In this document: positions 1 to 12,364 of the stretch, piece after piece | How positions within the stretch are numbered: position 1 is the first letter of the stretch | How the letters are laid out: each line of letters starts with the position of its first letter | Assembly (NCBI RefSeq): GCF_027409185.1 | Contig: NC_084468.1 | Location: forward strand, 99,634,001-99,698,000 | From: Cynocephalus volans | Taxonomy: Eukaryota > Chordata > Mammalia > Dermoptera > Cynocephalidae | Length of the DNA stretch: 64,000 nucleotides | Direction of reading: 5' to 3' | Made by a program: the position numbers and the translations under genes | Notes under the pieces: generated by a model | The model's input: the letters and a program-made list of their open reading frames with translations, nothing else | What the model was told of the DNA's origin: nothing | Database searches by the model: none

Positions 1-2384
1 TAAAATCTTTGCCCAGTCCTGCTTCCTGAAGTGTTTTCCCTATGTTTCCTTTTAAGAGTTTTGTAGTTTCAGGTCTTATATTTAAGCCTTTAACCCATTT
101 TGAGTTATTTTTAGCATTTGGCAAGAGGTCTGGGTCTAGTTTCATTCTTCTGCATATGGATGTCGAGTCTTCCCAGCATCATTTATTGAACAGACAATCT
201 TCTCCCTAATGTATGTTCTTATTGCCTTTGTCTAAGTACAGTTGGCTATAAGTTTATCTGTTGATTTCTGGGTTCTATGTTCTGTTCCACTGGTCCAGTA
301 TCTGTTTTTTATGTCAGTATCATGCTGTTTTGGTTACTATAGCTTTATAGTATACTTTAAAGTCAGGTAGTGTTATTCCTCCAGCTTAGTTTATTTTTTC
401 TCAAGATTTCTTTGGCTATTTGGGTCTTTTGTTGTTCCATATGAATGTTTGGATTGTTTTTCCTATTTCGGTGAAGAATGTCATTGGTATTTTGATGGGG
501 ATTGCATAGAATCTGTAGATTGCTTTGGGTAGTATGGACATTTTCACAATGTTAATTTTTCCAATTAATATAGCTGGTTTTTTATGTCCTCTCAAATTTC
601 TTTTAATAATGATTGGTAGTTCTCATTTTAGCAATCTTTCATCTCCTTGCTTAAAATGATTCCCAGTTATTTTATTTTATGGTAGCTATCATAAATGGGC
701 TTGCTTGCTTGATTTCTTTTTCTGCTAGTTTGTTATCGGAGTATAAAAATGCTACTGAATTTTGCATGTTGATTTTGGATCCTACAAATTTACTGAAATC
801 ATTTTATCATATCTAAGAGCTTTTTTGTAGAGATTTCAGGTTTTTCTATATATAACATCATGTCATCTGCAAACAGCGACAGTTTGACTTTGTCTTTTCC
901 AATCTGAGTGCTCTTTACTTCTTTCTCTTATCTAATTACTCTGGTTAGTACTTACAATACCATGTTAAATAGGAATGGTGATAGTGGGCATCCTTGTCTT
1001 TTTCCTGTTCTTAAAGGAGAAGTCTTCAGTTTTTCCTCATTCAGGATGATATTGGTGGTGGACTTGTCATAAATGGATTTTATTGTGTTGAGATACTTTC
1101 CTTCTATACCTAATTTTCTGAGAGCCTTTATCATGAAAGGATGTTGAATTATGTCAAATGCTTTTTCTGCATCTACTGAGATAATCATGTTTTTTTGTCC
1201 TTGTTTTTGTTGATGTGGTGTATCATATTTATTGACTTGAGTATGTTGAACCATCCCAGCATCCCTGGGTGAATCCTACTTGATCATGGTGTATAGTTTT
1301 TTTGACGTGTTGCTCTATTTTGATGTGTTGCTAATACTTTGTTGAGGATTTTTGCATCTATGTTCATCAAAGATATTAGCCTGTAGTTTTCTTTTTTGTT
1401 GTATCTTTGTTTTTCTAGTTCTTTGAAATGTACTGTTAGGGTGTTTATTTGAAATATTTCTATTCTTTTGATGTAAGAGTTTATTGCAATAAATGTCCCT
1501 CATAGTACTGCTTCTGCAGTATCCCACAGGTTTTGGTATGATGTGTCTTTATTTTCACTAGTTTCAAAAAATTAGAAATTTTTTGATTTCCTGTTTAATT
1601 TCTTCTTGGACTCATATGTCATTCAGGAGCATATTGTTTAATTTCAATGTATTTGTATAGTTTCCAGAGTTTTGCTTGTTATTGATTTCTAGTTTAAATC
1701 TGTTGTGGTCTGAAAAGATACGTGAAGTGATTTCTATTTTTTAAAATTTGTTGAGATTTGATTTGTGACCTAACATGTGGTCTATTCCACAGAATATTCC
1801 ATGTACTGATGAGAAGAATGTATACTCTGTAGTTGTTGGATGAAATGTTCTGTAGATATCTGCCAGGTACAATTGGTGTAAAGTGTAGTTTAAATTCTGT
1901 GTTTTTGTGTTGATTTGTTCCTTCAATGATCTGTCCAGTTTTGAGAGAGGGGTGTTCAGTTCCCCTACTATTATCATATAAGGCTCTGTTTCTTTCTTTA
2001 GGCCTAATAGAGTTTGCTTTATATATCTGGGTACTCTGGTGTAGGGTGCGTATATATTTATGATTGTTATGTCTTCTTGCTGGATAGATCCCTTTATCAT
2101 TATATAGTGGCCTTCTTTGCTCCTTTTATGGTTCTTGGTTTAAAGTCTATTTTATTTGCTATAAGAATAGCTACTCCTGCTCATTTTTGATTTCCACTCC
2201 CATGGTATATCTTTTTCCATCCTTTCACTATTAGTCTTGTGTGTGTTTACAGGTGAGGTGAGTCTCTTGAAGACAGAATATAATTGGATTTGGCTTTTTA
2301 ATCCAGTCTGTGACTTTTGAGTGGGGAGTTTAGTCCATTTATATTTCATATCATTACTGAAAGGTATTGTCACATTCCTGACAT
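1..2384 (-). pseudogene. L1 ORF2 remnant (endonuclease and part of reverse transcriptase)
   Basis: The start codon would be the ATG at 2382-2384, matching the ORF2 start of the second L1, but codon 5 is a TGA stop. The endonuclease part is readable at 1741-2100, with the phrases ITIINIYAP, GELNTPLS and [11 protein letters not shown] reverse transcriptase piece is readable at 952-1254, with SVDAEKAFD (palm motif A) and RQGCPLSP. Several frameshifts and stops separate the open pieces, and the frame runs off the window before the C-terminal region. It is non-functional. The family normally supplies endonuclease and reverse transcriptase for target-primed integration. Confidence 0.85.
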
Positions 2385-2544
2385 TTTATCAATATTTGAA
2401 TGTTTTAAATATCTTTTGTTCCTTTCTTCCCCTTTCATTGTTTGTCTTAATTGTTTGCTGTTTTTCTGAGGTGTTCAGAGTTGGTCTCTTTTTCTTTCAT
2501 TTGCATTTTTGATCTACCAGTGGGTTTTGTACTTTCTCTGTATT

Positions 2545-3540
2545 CATGGTAGTGATTATCATTTTTCGGATTCTTTTGCAGGATTCCCTTGAGGATTTCT
2601 CATAGGATTGGTCATGTGGTAGTGAATTCACAGTTTTCGATGTCTGGGAAATACATTATTTCTCCTTCATTTCTGAGAGATAGACTTGCTGGGTATAGCA
2701 TTTTTGTCTGTCAGTTTTTTTACTTTTAGTACTTTGAATATATCATTTCATTCTCTTCTGGAGTGTAGAGTTTCTGTTGAGAATTCTGCTGTTAGTCTGA
2801 TGGGGACTTCCTTATAGATGACTTGACATTTTTCTCTTGCTGTTTTTAAGATTCTTGTTTTTAAGCTTTTCTGGTTTTTCTGTAATGTGTCTTGGAGAGG
2901 ACCTTTTTGTATTAATTCTGTCTGGGGATCTTTGAGTCTCCTGGATCTGAAGGTCTGTATCTCTCCCTATACTTGGGAAGCTTTCCACAGTTATTTTGTT
3001 GAATAGATTTGCAATGCCTTTTCCTTTCTCCTCCCATTCTGGAACATCCATGATTTGGATGTTTGTGCCCTTAAGGCTGTCTGCTAGGTGTATTAGATTT
3101 TTTTCATTTTTTTGATTCTTTTTTTTTAATCCACCTGGGTATTTCAAATAGACCATCTTCAAGATCAGAAATTATTTCTTCTGCTTGCTCTAACCTGCTG
3201 CCTAATCTCTCTGTTGTGTTTTTTATTTTGTTGAATGAATCCTTCAGTTCCAAGAGTTCTGCTATATTCTTTTTTAAGGTATAAATCTTTTTGTAAACTA
3301 CCTTCTTCATATCCTAGATACTTTTTCTCATTTTGTTGTGTCATCTCTAAGGCTTCTTGTATCTCATTGAATTTCCATACAATTGTTGCTTGGAATTCCT
3401 TTTCAGTCATTTCAAGGGTTTCCTGCTATTTTGGATCTTGTAGTTGAGACTTATTTTATTCCTTTGGTGGTGTCATATTTTCATTTTTCTTTTTCTTTTT
3501 CTTTTTTTTTTGTATTTCTATTGTTTATACATTGATGTCT
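2545..3540 (-). pseudogene. L1 ORF1 remnant (RNA-binding coiled-coil protein)
   Basis: Open pieces at 3165-3410, 3104-3310 and 2812-3162 lie in different frames. Together they match the ORF1 layout of the second L1: the MTEKEF phrase, a heptad-rich coiled coil (roughly 3100-3330), then the RNA-recognition-like part with phrases such as DVPEWEEK and QETQRSPDRIN. Frameshifts occur within the coiled coil and a stop cuts the C-terminal region. ORF1 proteins normally trimerise and coat L1 RNA; this copy cannot. The outer limits are set by alignment with the second L1 and are approximate. Confidence 0.75.
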
Positions 3541-4490
3541 GGTTATCTGGTAGAGCATTTGTTTCTTCTGTTACTCTAGAGTGAGCGTTGAGGGAAAGAC
3601 TTCCTCAGGTAGATATGTTTTTACTGGCCATTGAGTAGGGTGATCAAATATTGATTCTAAGTAGATGTAGTAGTGTAGTCTCTGTGTGGTTACTTCAGCT
3701 GTATTCAGTGTTGGAGCTGCATGTGTGTGACTCTGTAACCTAGACACTGGTGCAGTTAGTGATACCTTGGAAGTTAGTGACATTGTATTGGTTCATTGAA
3801 TATGTGGGTGAGATTTCTTGTTCTTGGGAGAAGTGCCTGGGTACCCTGTTGCTCTTTGGTTAGGGTAAGTGACCATGGGTGGGCTTGATGGCACCCTGGC
3901 AAGTTTCCCATGACCTAATGGGTTCACTGGGGTATACTGGAGCTCCTCAGTTTGAAGTGATGACCCCGAGTGGGGTTTCTCTTACCTCTTTCTTTCAGAC
4001 AGAGATTCCTTCTGGGTCATTGATCCCCTGGTTGGGGGATGAGTTGGTGGTGATTGGGAATTTTCTTCCTTTCTCTGTCTATTTGGATATCTGGTTTCTG
4101 CACCCTTGGGGGGGGGGGTTCTGCATGTGTCTTTCTCCACATAAAGGCAGTTGTGTGGGCTGCATACATACTTCCCACCCCCAGGTATCTGTTGCATGTG
4201 GTAGCATAATTCCACCTGTAGGTTGGGCTAATGTGTCGTCATTCACCTCTTTACATGGGCTCCACTGATGACTCTCCTTGTGTCAAGGCAGTTGAGTCAT
4301 TGGTGGGCCACCTGCACAAGTGGTGGTGGCTGCCACTGTGGCAGCAAGCCACCCTTGCAGCGGAACTGGCTGTGGTAGACCACCTGCATGGTAGCAGGTG
4401 GGGGCTGCCCGTACTGCTGAGGTCCCCAGGTGAATTTCCTGCAGTCTGCTGGTTGGGCAGAGGGCTTCCAAATTACTTTGACTTTTCACT
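3540..4490 (-). promoter_or_regulatory. L1 5' UTR, old subfamily
   Basis: GC-richer segment upstream of the ORF1 remnant in L1 sense. It contains a nine-base G run near 4110-4119 and imperfect GGTGG/CCACC-rich text at 4300-4420. Open frames on either strand here (for example 3879-4268, 4231-4686) are by-products of high GC and low stop density, not genes. By position this is where an L1 internal promoter would lie; activity is not expected given its decay. Confidence 0.6.
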
Positions 4491-7400
4491 TTTCCACTGG
4501 ATATTTGGCTGCATAATTGATGTGATGGAATTTTGGATTTTACCTTTAGAGGGTGATAAAAGCAAAAGTGTTTATTTATCCATGTTGTGGAATATGAATT
4601 GTAGCCACAATTATAGCCATAAAGAAATAATTATAGCCACAAAAATAATTATAGTCACAAAAATAATGAATTATAGATTCGTTTGAGATTTTGGTTCCCT
4701 CATTAACTAATTTTTCCCCTAAAATAATTAACTGATTAAAATGCATAAGAAAGAATAGACCTTCAGATCTCTTTCCCAATCCACCTATTCAAAAACTCAT
4801 TCATGGAAAGGAAAAAAATTCCAATTAAAATTCCTCAAGTTGCATTCTTCAGGTTTGAATACATAAAAGGAGAACACAGAGCTTTTTATTGGCAAGCACT
4901 ATTGCTAACTGATTTTCTCTTCTTCTTTTCTGGAAAACTCTAGTGGGTATATATGATTTGTTTAAATATGTCAAAAAATTGCTGTCATATAATTTCACTT
5001 TTGTAAACAATTTTTACACTTTTAACATTTCCATGACTTTGAAAAAACTAAAATATTTTATATCATAGTGTTATTTGTGAACATTCTTTTCTATTCTAAT
5101 ATTCAATATGCTTTAATGATTGATTCACCAGACACTTCTTGGGTCTTCTGGTGTCACTCTTTCTTTCCCTGTAGTTTCATAGCTTCTTGTATTTTTTCTT
5201 CCTAAAATTAATCAGGGCTTCTTGAAGTATCATTGACTTCATGTCTTAGGATCAGAAATAATAAGAATGGACTTGAAACATCTTGATGTTATCAAAGACA
5301 AGGATGCTTTCAGAAATATCTTAGGTGGCAAAAGAACAAAGAGGCTACTCTGAGAGAGGTTTCTTAAGGGCCAAGTATATATTAATTTTAAAATCAAAAA
5401 GGAAAATAAAAGTGATTACATTCAACTATAAGAAGCTAAATATGCTAAAGCAAACATGCTTTATAAATCATTATAAAACTAAAAATGCTCAAGTTAAAAA
5501 GTGGTTGTAATGCTCATGTAGGGTTTCAATGTTTATATAAAAATATAACATATTGATCAGCTGAAATTATTTGGGACACATACCAGTTTTAATCAATTAC
5601 AGATTTTTAAATTAAGAAGTTGATCCCTCTTTTTTTTCCAGTGAAGATGAAAATTTTGAGAGACATGAATAAGATGAGAAAAATATCTGGCTTTCAAGGT
5701 GGAGAAATATATTTGAATTAGTTAATAAAAATAAAACATCAGCAAATCAAAGAAAAATGAATAAACGGACGTTATTTATTTATTTTTTAAAAAAAGAATA
5801 GGCAAAATAAGGAGGAAACTACAGAATGCTTACATTTTAATGACACGAAAATGAGGTCAGCCAAGAATACTGAGTGAATTTTACCAGGTAGGGTTAGGTT
5901 TTTAAGGAAACAAATTGTGCATTTAGGTTGCTTTGGCAACAGGAAAGTTTTATCTTCTTATGTTGTCAGTATAATTAAAGAAACCACATGAAAAAAAAAC
6001 TAAGTAAATCATAATTAGAGATGGGAAAGAGTTTAGGATAGATTTATGCCATCCACAAAAATGATGTTGTGAGGGAAAATTTGAGTCATGTTCAGAAGAG
6101 TTAAGTTAGGCCTTATTCTCATGAGCTATTGAGAATAGTACAAATCTGTTATTTTTCCTACTGATCTCAGTTCAATTGGGGAAAATAAAAAGATTGTGTA
6201 GATGTATATTCACATTGTCTCAACTGCTGTATATTAGTTAGAATTACTGCTGGAAAGGAACCTTGGACTGGGTAGCTGTGGGAGCTCATTTTTCTGGTCG
6301 CTTGTGTAAGGTAGGTGGCTTTGGACCCAACCTACCATAGCATCCTGTGCTATGGGTTACTGTCCAGCTCTTATTAACACATGGAGTCTAGATATGTCCC
6401 ATGCATACAGTGATTCTACCTCTATTAGATTTCTTTCCATAACAGGAAACAATGTCTTCAGAGCCTGCCACATTCCACTGAGAGTAACACAAATTACTAG
6501 AAAGTTCTTGCTTATACTGAGCTGAAATTTGCCTTCCAGTAATTTCATTTGGTTAGTCCTAGGTTTACTTTAGAGGGTCACTTATGGCAGGTTTTTAAAA
6601 AAGTTTTAATCTATTCATGCACTCTAATGACTTTAAGCTAATGCTTCTTATGTGTTTAATGATGATATACGTTTAATTGTTAGTAATAGTACTTTTATTA
6701 ACCATGTTACATAATAATAATATAATCTATTATTAGCAATAATGTTCTATTACTGTTTGTAGTTATGTTCTTATTACTTTATATTTTTATAAGCAGTTAG
6801 GTATAGCAGTTCTCCCTGGCTGTGAGTATCTTCTGGCTGGAGAATAAGTGGGAGGTGTTGAGAGGAAAGGAGAGGAGAGGTTGAACTCATAAATTGATTG
6901 ATTTCAGGCTTTTTACTGTTTGTTGCTCTGTTGACCACCTACAGCCAAAGGATGAGGTAAGATGCAGATGATACTCATGAGGGATGCATCAAGCTCAAGG
7001 GGATTAGTAATGTCTATTTTCAAACATTACAACATGTGAAAAATCAATTTTGCCTTTTGCTGTCATGCTCTAAGTCCAGCCCTCTCTTTTTGTAGAAAAC
7101 TAAGCCCCTGTACAAATGGCTCGTCTAAGAGCATGCAGGTTCCCTACAAAGTTCTCATTTTTCTCATCTTAAAAACAAAAAACCTGATCTAACCAATAAA
7201 AGTTTTGTGTTTTTTGTTTTTCCCTGTAGAGGATATACACTAGCCAACATGAAGCCTCTAGCTAACCTATTTTTCTTCCTCTTATATATCAAGATTTGTT
7301 GTCTGACCTAGAGAAAGTGAGCAAAATAAATGAAATGAAGGTATTGATGTTTTCATGTAATTCTATGTATTTTCACACACAATGATTTGAAGTTCATTTG

Positions 7401-8135
7401 GGAATACTGGTTTAATTTCTGACTACTGGAGAATTTCAAGGACAACAACACATGCCACAAATGTGAGGTAAGAACTGGAAGAAAAATTCTAGCATGGCAA
7501 ATTTTGTACCTATTGATCATTATTTATAAGAGATACAGTAGACTCATACCTTGAAGGATACTTCAATGTTCTCAAAAGAAATATTAAGTAATAATTGTAA
7601 CATTATTAATAGAACATTTTCCAGGATAAAGGGATGTTAGACTATTTGAGCAATAGTTAAAATCTATGTGTTTGAATTCTTTCACTCTATAAAATTAAGA
7701 CAGTAGATTTTAGAAGTCAAATTTCAGAAATGTGTGTTTTGCATGCAAATAATATATGCAATACTTTTTAGTTCAAGAGAAAAGACAAGTAACTACAGGG
7801 AAAATTTTCAAGGATTTACTTGGCAGTATTTCATGATCACGTACAGCCTCCAAATCAGCTAATGAAATGCCTGAGTTCAATAAATGGCTGCTTACAGAGG
7901 GATTTTAAAGATAAATGTCAAAAGAGAAAGGTGCTCTAAAGGGCAAATAAATTATGGAGTAAATTAGCATTAGTAACAAGGTATAAGGAAATCAGAGAAT
8001 TTTCACATTGATAAAAAACAAGATATATTTATAAAAGATGAAGAAAAGAAAATGATTCATGGTAGAAAAAGTTGGCAAAAGGTGTTTAGAGGGAAGAGGA
8101 GAAATATATTAATAACCTGAAGTTTATCAAAATTG
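4490..8135. other. AT-rich intergenic DNA, no gene seen
   Basis: Apart from the small tandem repeat at 4598-4665, I see no gene and no repeat I can name. Open frames here are under 65 codons (for example 5325-5510, 6357-6548) and have no recognisable content. A purine-rich patch lies near 6840-6880. Confidence 0.6.
4598..4665. repeat. Short AT-rich tandem repeat, ~18-bp unit
   Basis: Units ending in a CACAAAAATA-like block repeat with an 18-bp period. The last two copies, 4630-4647 and 4648-4665, differ at one position (GCC versus GTC). A 20-bp variant lies at 4610-4629 and a partial copy at 4598-4609. The array lies about 100 bp beyond the presumed 5' end of the left L1. Confidence 0.8.
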
Positions 8136-8149
8136 TAACTTTGTTTTTT
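8136..8149. repeat. Target-site duplication of full-length L1, 3' copy
   Basis: The 14-bp sequence TAACTTTGTTTTTT here recurs exactly at 14923-14936, directly flanking the L1. On the L1 sense strand the duplication begins with AAAAAA. At the other copy it is preceded by CTATT, so the cut reads TT|AAAA, the known preference of L1 endonuclease. Confidence 0.85.
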
Positions 8150-8217
8150 GATTTTTTTTTAACTTTTATTTTGTTGATATACATTGTGGCTGATTATTGT
8201 TGCCCCTTACCAAAATC

Positions 8218-8353
8218 TCCCTCCCTCCTCCTTCTCCTCCTTCCCCCCCAACACTGTCCTTTCTGTTTGCTTGTCTTATCAACTTCAAGGAATTGTGGTT
8301 GTTATATCTTCTTCCCCCCCCCGTTTTTTTTTTTTTGTGTGTGTGTGTGTGTG
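8218..8353 (-). repeat. L1 3' UTR polypurine / low-complexity tract
   Basis: On the plus strand 8218-8248 is almost pure CT, so the L1 sense strand is G/A-rich with several G runs, as expected of the conserved L1 3' UTR polypurine tract. Next come C9 (8314-8322), T13 (8324-8336) and a GT dinucleotide run (8337-8353). In sense this is a CA run, an A run and a G run just after the ORF2 stop. The simple runs may reflect slippage. Confidence 0.8.
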
Positions 8354-8370
8354 AATTTATATATTAATTT

Positions 8371-11300
8371 TTAGCTCCCACCAATAAGTGAGAACATGTG
8401 GTATTTCTCTTTCTGTGACTGACTCGTTTCACTTAGTATAATTCTCTCAAGGTCCATCCATGTTGTTGCAAATGGCAGTATTTCATTCAGTTTTATAGCT
8501 GAGTAGTATTCCATTGTGTAGATGTACCACATTTTCCATATCCACTCATCTGATGATGGACATTTGGGCTGGTTCCAACTCTCGGCTATTGTAAAGAGTG
8601 CTGCAATGAACATTGGGGAACAGGTATACCTTCGACTTGATGATTTCCATTCCTCTGGGTATATTCCCAACAGTGGGATAGCTGGGTCATATGGTAGATC
8701 TATCTGCAATTGTTTGAGGAAACTCCATACCATTTTCCATAGAGGCTGCACCATTTTGCAGTCCCACCAACAGTGTATGAGAGTTCCTTTTTCTCTGCCA
8801 CCTTGCCAGCATTTATCGTTCAGAGTCTTTTGGATTTTAGCCATCCTAACTGGGGTGAGATGGTATCTCAATGTGGTTTTGATTTGCATTTCCCGGATGC
8901 TGAGTGATGTTGAGCATTTTTTCATATGTCTGTTGGCCATTTGTATATCTTCCTTTGAGAAATGCCTACTAAGCTATTTTGCCCATTTTTTAATTGAGTT
9001 GCTTGTTTTTTTCTTGTAAAGTTGTTTGAGTTCCTTATATATTCTGGATATTAATCCTTTGTCAGATGTATAATTTGCAAATATTTTCTCCCACTCTGTT
9101 GGTTGTCTTTTAACTCTGTTGTTTCTTTTGCTGTGCAGAAGCTTTTTAGTTTGATATAATCCCATTTGTTTATTTTTCCTTTGGTTGCCCGTGCTTTTGG
9201 GGTCGTATTCATGAAGTCTGTGTCCAGTCCTATTTCCTGAAGTGTTTCTCCTATGTTTTCTTTAAGAAGTTTTATTGTTTCAGGGTGTATATTTAAATCC
9301 TTAACCATTTTGAGTTGATTTTAGTATATGGTGAGAGGTATGGGTCTAGTTTCATTCTCCTGCATATGGGTATCCAGTTATCACAGCAGCATTTGCTGAA
9401 GAGGCAGTCCCTTCCCCAGTGAATAGGCTTGGTGCCTTTGTCAAAGATCAGATGGCAGTAAGTTTGTGGGTTGATTTCTGGATTCTCTATTCTATTCCAT
9501 TGGTCAGTGTGTCTGTTTTTATGCCAATACCATACTGTTTTTGGTTATTATAGCTTTGTAGTCTAGCTTAAAGTCAGGTAGTGTTATGCCTCCAGCTTTA
9601 ATTTTTTGCTCAGCATTGCTTTGGCTATGCATGGTCTTTTATTATTCCATATAAATGTCTGGATAGTTCTTTCCATTTCTGAGAAAAATGTCTTTGGAAT
9701 TTTGATGGGGATTGCATTGAATTTGTATATCACTTTGGGTAGTATGGACATTTTCACTACGTTGATTCTTCCAATCGAAGAGCATGGGATATCTTTCCAT
9801 CTTCTTATATCCTCTCTAATTTCTCTGAGCAGTGGTTTGTAGTTCTCATTATAGAGATTTTTCACATCCTTGGTTAACTCAATTCCTAAGTATTTTATTT
9901 TTTTGGTGGCTATTGTAAATGGGCAGGCTTTCTTGATTTCTCGTTCTGCATGTTCACTATTGGAGAATAGAAATGCTACTGATTTTTGTGTGTTGATTTT
10001 GTATCCTGCTACTGTGCTGAAATCATTTATCAATTCCAAGAGTTTTTTTGTAGAGGTTTTAGGCTGTTCGATATATAGGATCATGTCATCTGCAAACAGG
10101 GACAGTTTGACTTCATCTTTTCCAATCTGGATGCCCTTTATTTCCTTCTCTTCTCTGATTGCTCTGGCTAGTACTTCCAACACTATGTTGAATAGGAGTG
10201 GTGAGAGTGGGCATCCTTGTCTAGTTCCTGTCCTTAAAGGAAAAGCTTTCAGCTTTTCCCCATTCAGGATGATATTGGCAGTGGGTTTGTCATATATGGC
10301 TTTAATTATGTTGAGATACTTTCCCTCTATACCTAACTTATAGAGGGTCTTTGTCATGAATGAGTGCTGAAATTTATCAAATGCTTTTTCAGCATCTATA
10401 GAGATGATCATATGGTCCTTGTGTTTGAGTTTATTAATATGGTGTATCACATTTATTGATTTGCGTATGTTGAACCAACCTTGCATCCCTGGGATGAATC
10501 CCACTTGATCGTGGTGAATAATTTTACATATGTGTTGCTGTATTCTGTTTGCTAGTATTTTAGTGAGGATTTTTGCATCTATATTCATCAAGGATATCGG
10601 CCTGTAGTTTTCTTTTTTGGTTATATCTTTACCTGGTTTTGGTATCAGGATGATGTTTGCTTCATAGAATGAGTTTGGGAGATTTGCGTCTGTTTCAATC
10701 TTTTGGAATAGTTTGTAAAGAATAGGTGTCAATACCTCTTTGAATGTTTGGTAAAATTCTGCTGTGAATCCATGTGGTCCTGGGCTTTTCTTTGTTGGGA
10801 GCCTTCTGATAACAGCTTCAATCTCCTTTATTGTTATTGGTCTGTTCAAATTTTCTACGTCTTCATGGTTCAGTTTTGGGAGCTTGTGTGTGTTAGAAAT
10901 TTATCCATTTCCTCCAGATTTTCAAATTTGTTGGCGTATAGTTGTTTATAGTAGTCTCGAATGATTCCTTGTATTTCAGATGAATCAGTTGTAATATCGC
11001 CTTTTTCATTTCTAATTTTTGTTATTTGAATCTTCTCTCTTCTTTTTTTTGTTAGCCATGCTAATGGTTTGGCAATTTTATTTATCTTTTCAAAAAACCA
11101 ACTTTTTGATTCATTGATCTTTTCTATTGTGTTTTGGATTTCAATTTCATTCAGTTCTGCTCTGATCTTAATGATTTCTTTCCGTCTGCGAACTTTAGGT
11201 TTGGATTGTTCTTGTTTTTCTAGTTCTTTAAGGTGAAGTGTTAGGTTGTTCACTTGCCATCTTTCCATTCTTCTGAGGTGAGCATTTAATGCAATAATTT

Positions 11301-12192
11301 TCCCCCTTAATACTGCTTTTGCAGTATCCCACAGGTTTTGGTATGATGTATCATTATTTTCATTAGTTTCAATAAATTTTTTGATTTCCTGCTTGATTTC
11401 TTCTTGGACCCATATGTCATTAAGTAGAATGCTGTTTAATTTCCATGTGTTTGTATAGTTTCCAGAGTTGCATGTGTTATTATTTTCTAGTTTTAATCCA
11501 TCGTGGTCTGAGAAAATACATGGGATAATTCCAATTTTTTTGAATTTATTGAGACTTGATATGTGACCTAATATGTGATCTATCCTGGAGAATGATCCAT
11601 GTGCTGATGAGAAGAATGAATATTCTGAGGTTGTTGGATGGAATGTTCTGTAGATATCTGCCAATTCCAATTGGTCTAGAGTCTTGTTTAGATCTTGTGT
11701 TTCTCTACTGATTCTTTGCCTAGATGATCTGTCTAATATTGACAGTGGGGTGTTCAGGTCCCCTGCTATTATGGTATTAGTGTCTATTTCCTTCTTTAGG
11801 ACTAACAGAGTTTGTTTTATAAATCTGGCTGCTCCAACATTGGGTGTGTACATATTTATGATTGTTATGTCTTCTTAATGGATCAGTCCTTTTATCATTA
11901 AGTAGTGTCCCTCATTGTCTCTTTTTATGGTTTTTAGTTTAAAGTCTATTTTGTCAGATATAAGAATAGCTACTCCAGCTCGTTTTTCTTTTCTGTTTGC
12001 ATGGTAAATCTTTTTCCATCCTTTCACTCTTAGTCTGTGTGAATCTTTATGGGTGAGGTTGGTCCCTTTTAGGCAGCAAATAGTTGGGTCCTCCTTTTTA
12101 ATCCAGTCAGCCAGTCTGTGTATTTTAATTGGGGAATTTAAGCCTTTTACATTAAGAGTTGTTATTGAAAGGTGTTGTTTTATTCCTAGCAT
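8371..12192 (-). pseudogene. L1 ORF2, full span, disabled
   Basis: Runs from the ATG at 12190-12192 to a stop at 8371-8373, about 1274 codons. The endonuclease (12192 to about 10900) starts with a LNVKGLNSP-type phrase and carries AGDLNTPLS and SRIDHILGH. An in-frame TAA at 11875-11877, most simply a CAA-to-TAA change, cuts it near codon 105. A one-base loss near 10885-10895 shifts the frame after MDKFL. The reverse transcriptase is open at 9584-10849. Another shift near 9600 follows the LSKK phrase. The C-terminal Cys-rich region is readable at 8371-8940, with further shifts between (9051-9308, 8974-9165). No functional protein is possible. Confidence 0.9.
9584..10849 (-). pseudogene. Reverse transcriptase core of the L1 ORF2, still open (about 421 codons)
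   Basis: This is the longest purely L1 open frame in the window. Visible palm-domain motifs in order are [23 protein letters not shown] with [18 protein letters not shown] (motif A), [14 protein letters not shown] (motif B), [10 protein letters not shown] (motif C; the two catalytic Asp are present) and YLGIELTKD. The first codon of the open frame is TTG within the ORF2 body, so it is not a true start. The frame was separated from the endonuclease by the shift near 10890 and ends at a shift near 9600. It is a surviving segment of a dead ORF, not a gene. Confidence 0.9.
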
Positions 12193-12364
12193 TTTATTGG
12201 TTGTTTGGTTGTCTTAGGTGTCTTTTGTTCCTTGCTTTCTGATTTACTGTTTGGTTTCTGTGTTTGTTGGTTCCTTAGGTTGTAGATAGCATTTTTGTTT
12301 GTTTGTTTTCTCTTCCTGAATGCCATTTTTATTATACTAATGGGTTTAGATTTTTCTTGGGTTT

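Larger units (their letters stand above)
1..4490 (-). mobile_element. L1 (LINE-1) retrotransposon, old, 3' end outside window
   Basis: The minus strand reads in order as an L1 5' UTR (about 3540-4490), ORF1 remnant (about 2545-3540), inter-ORF spacer and ORF2 (2384 down to 1). The 3' part of ORF2 and the tail lie left of the window. Many blocks align by eye with the full-length L1 at 8150-14922, but the reading frames are much more broken, so this copy is older. Its 5' UTR does not resemble that of the other copy and lacks its ~98-bp tandem units, so a different subfamily is likely. The right border is a best guess, set where GC-rich text gives way to AT-rich unique DNA. Target-site duplications cannot be tested because one end is missing. 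Confidence 0.85.

Noticed and set aside
8522..9019. 165-codon plus-strand frame
   Set aside because: Antisense to the C-terminal part of L1 ORF2.
9606..10343. Plus-strand frames of 78-157 codons
   Set aside because: They are antisense shadows of the L1 reverse transcriptase frame.
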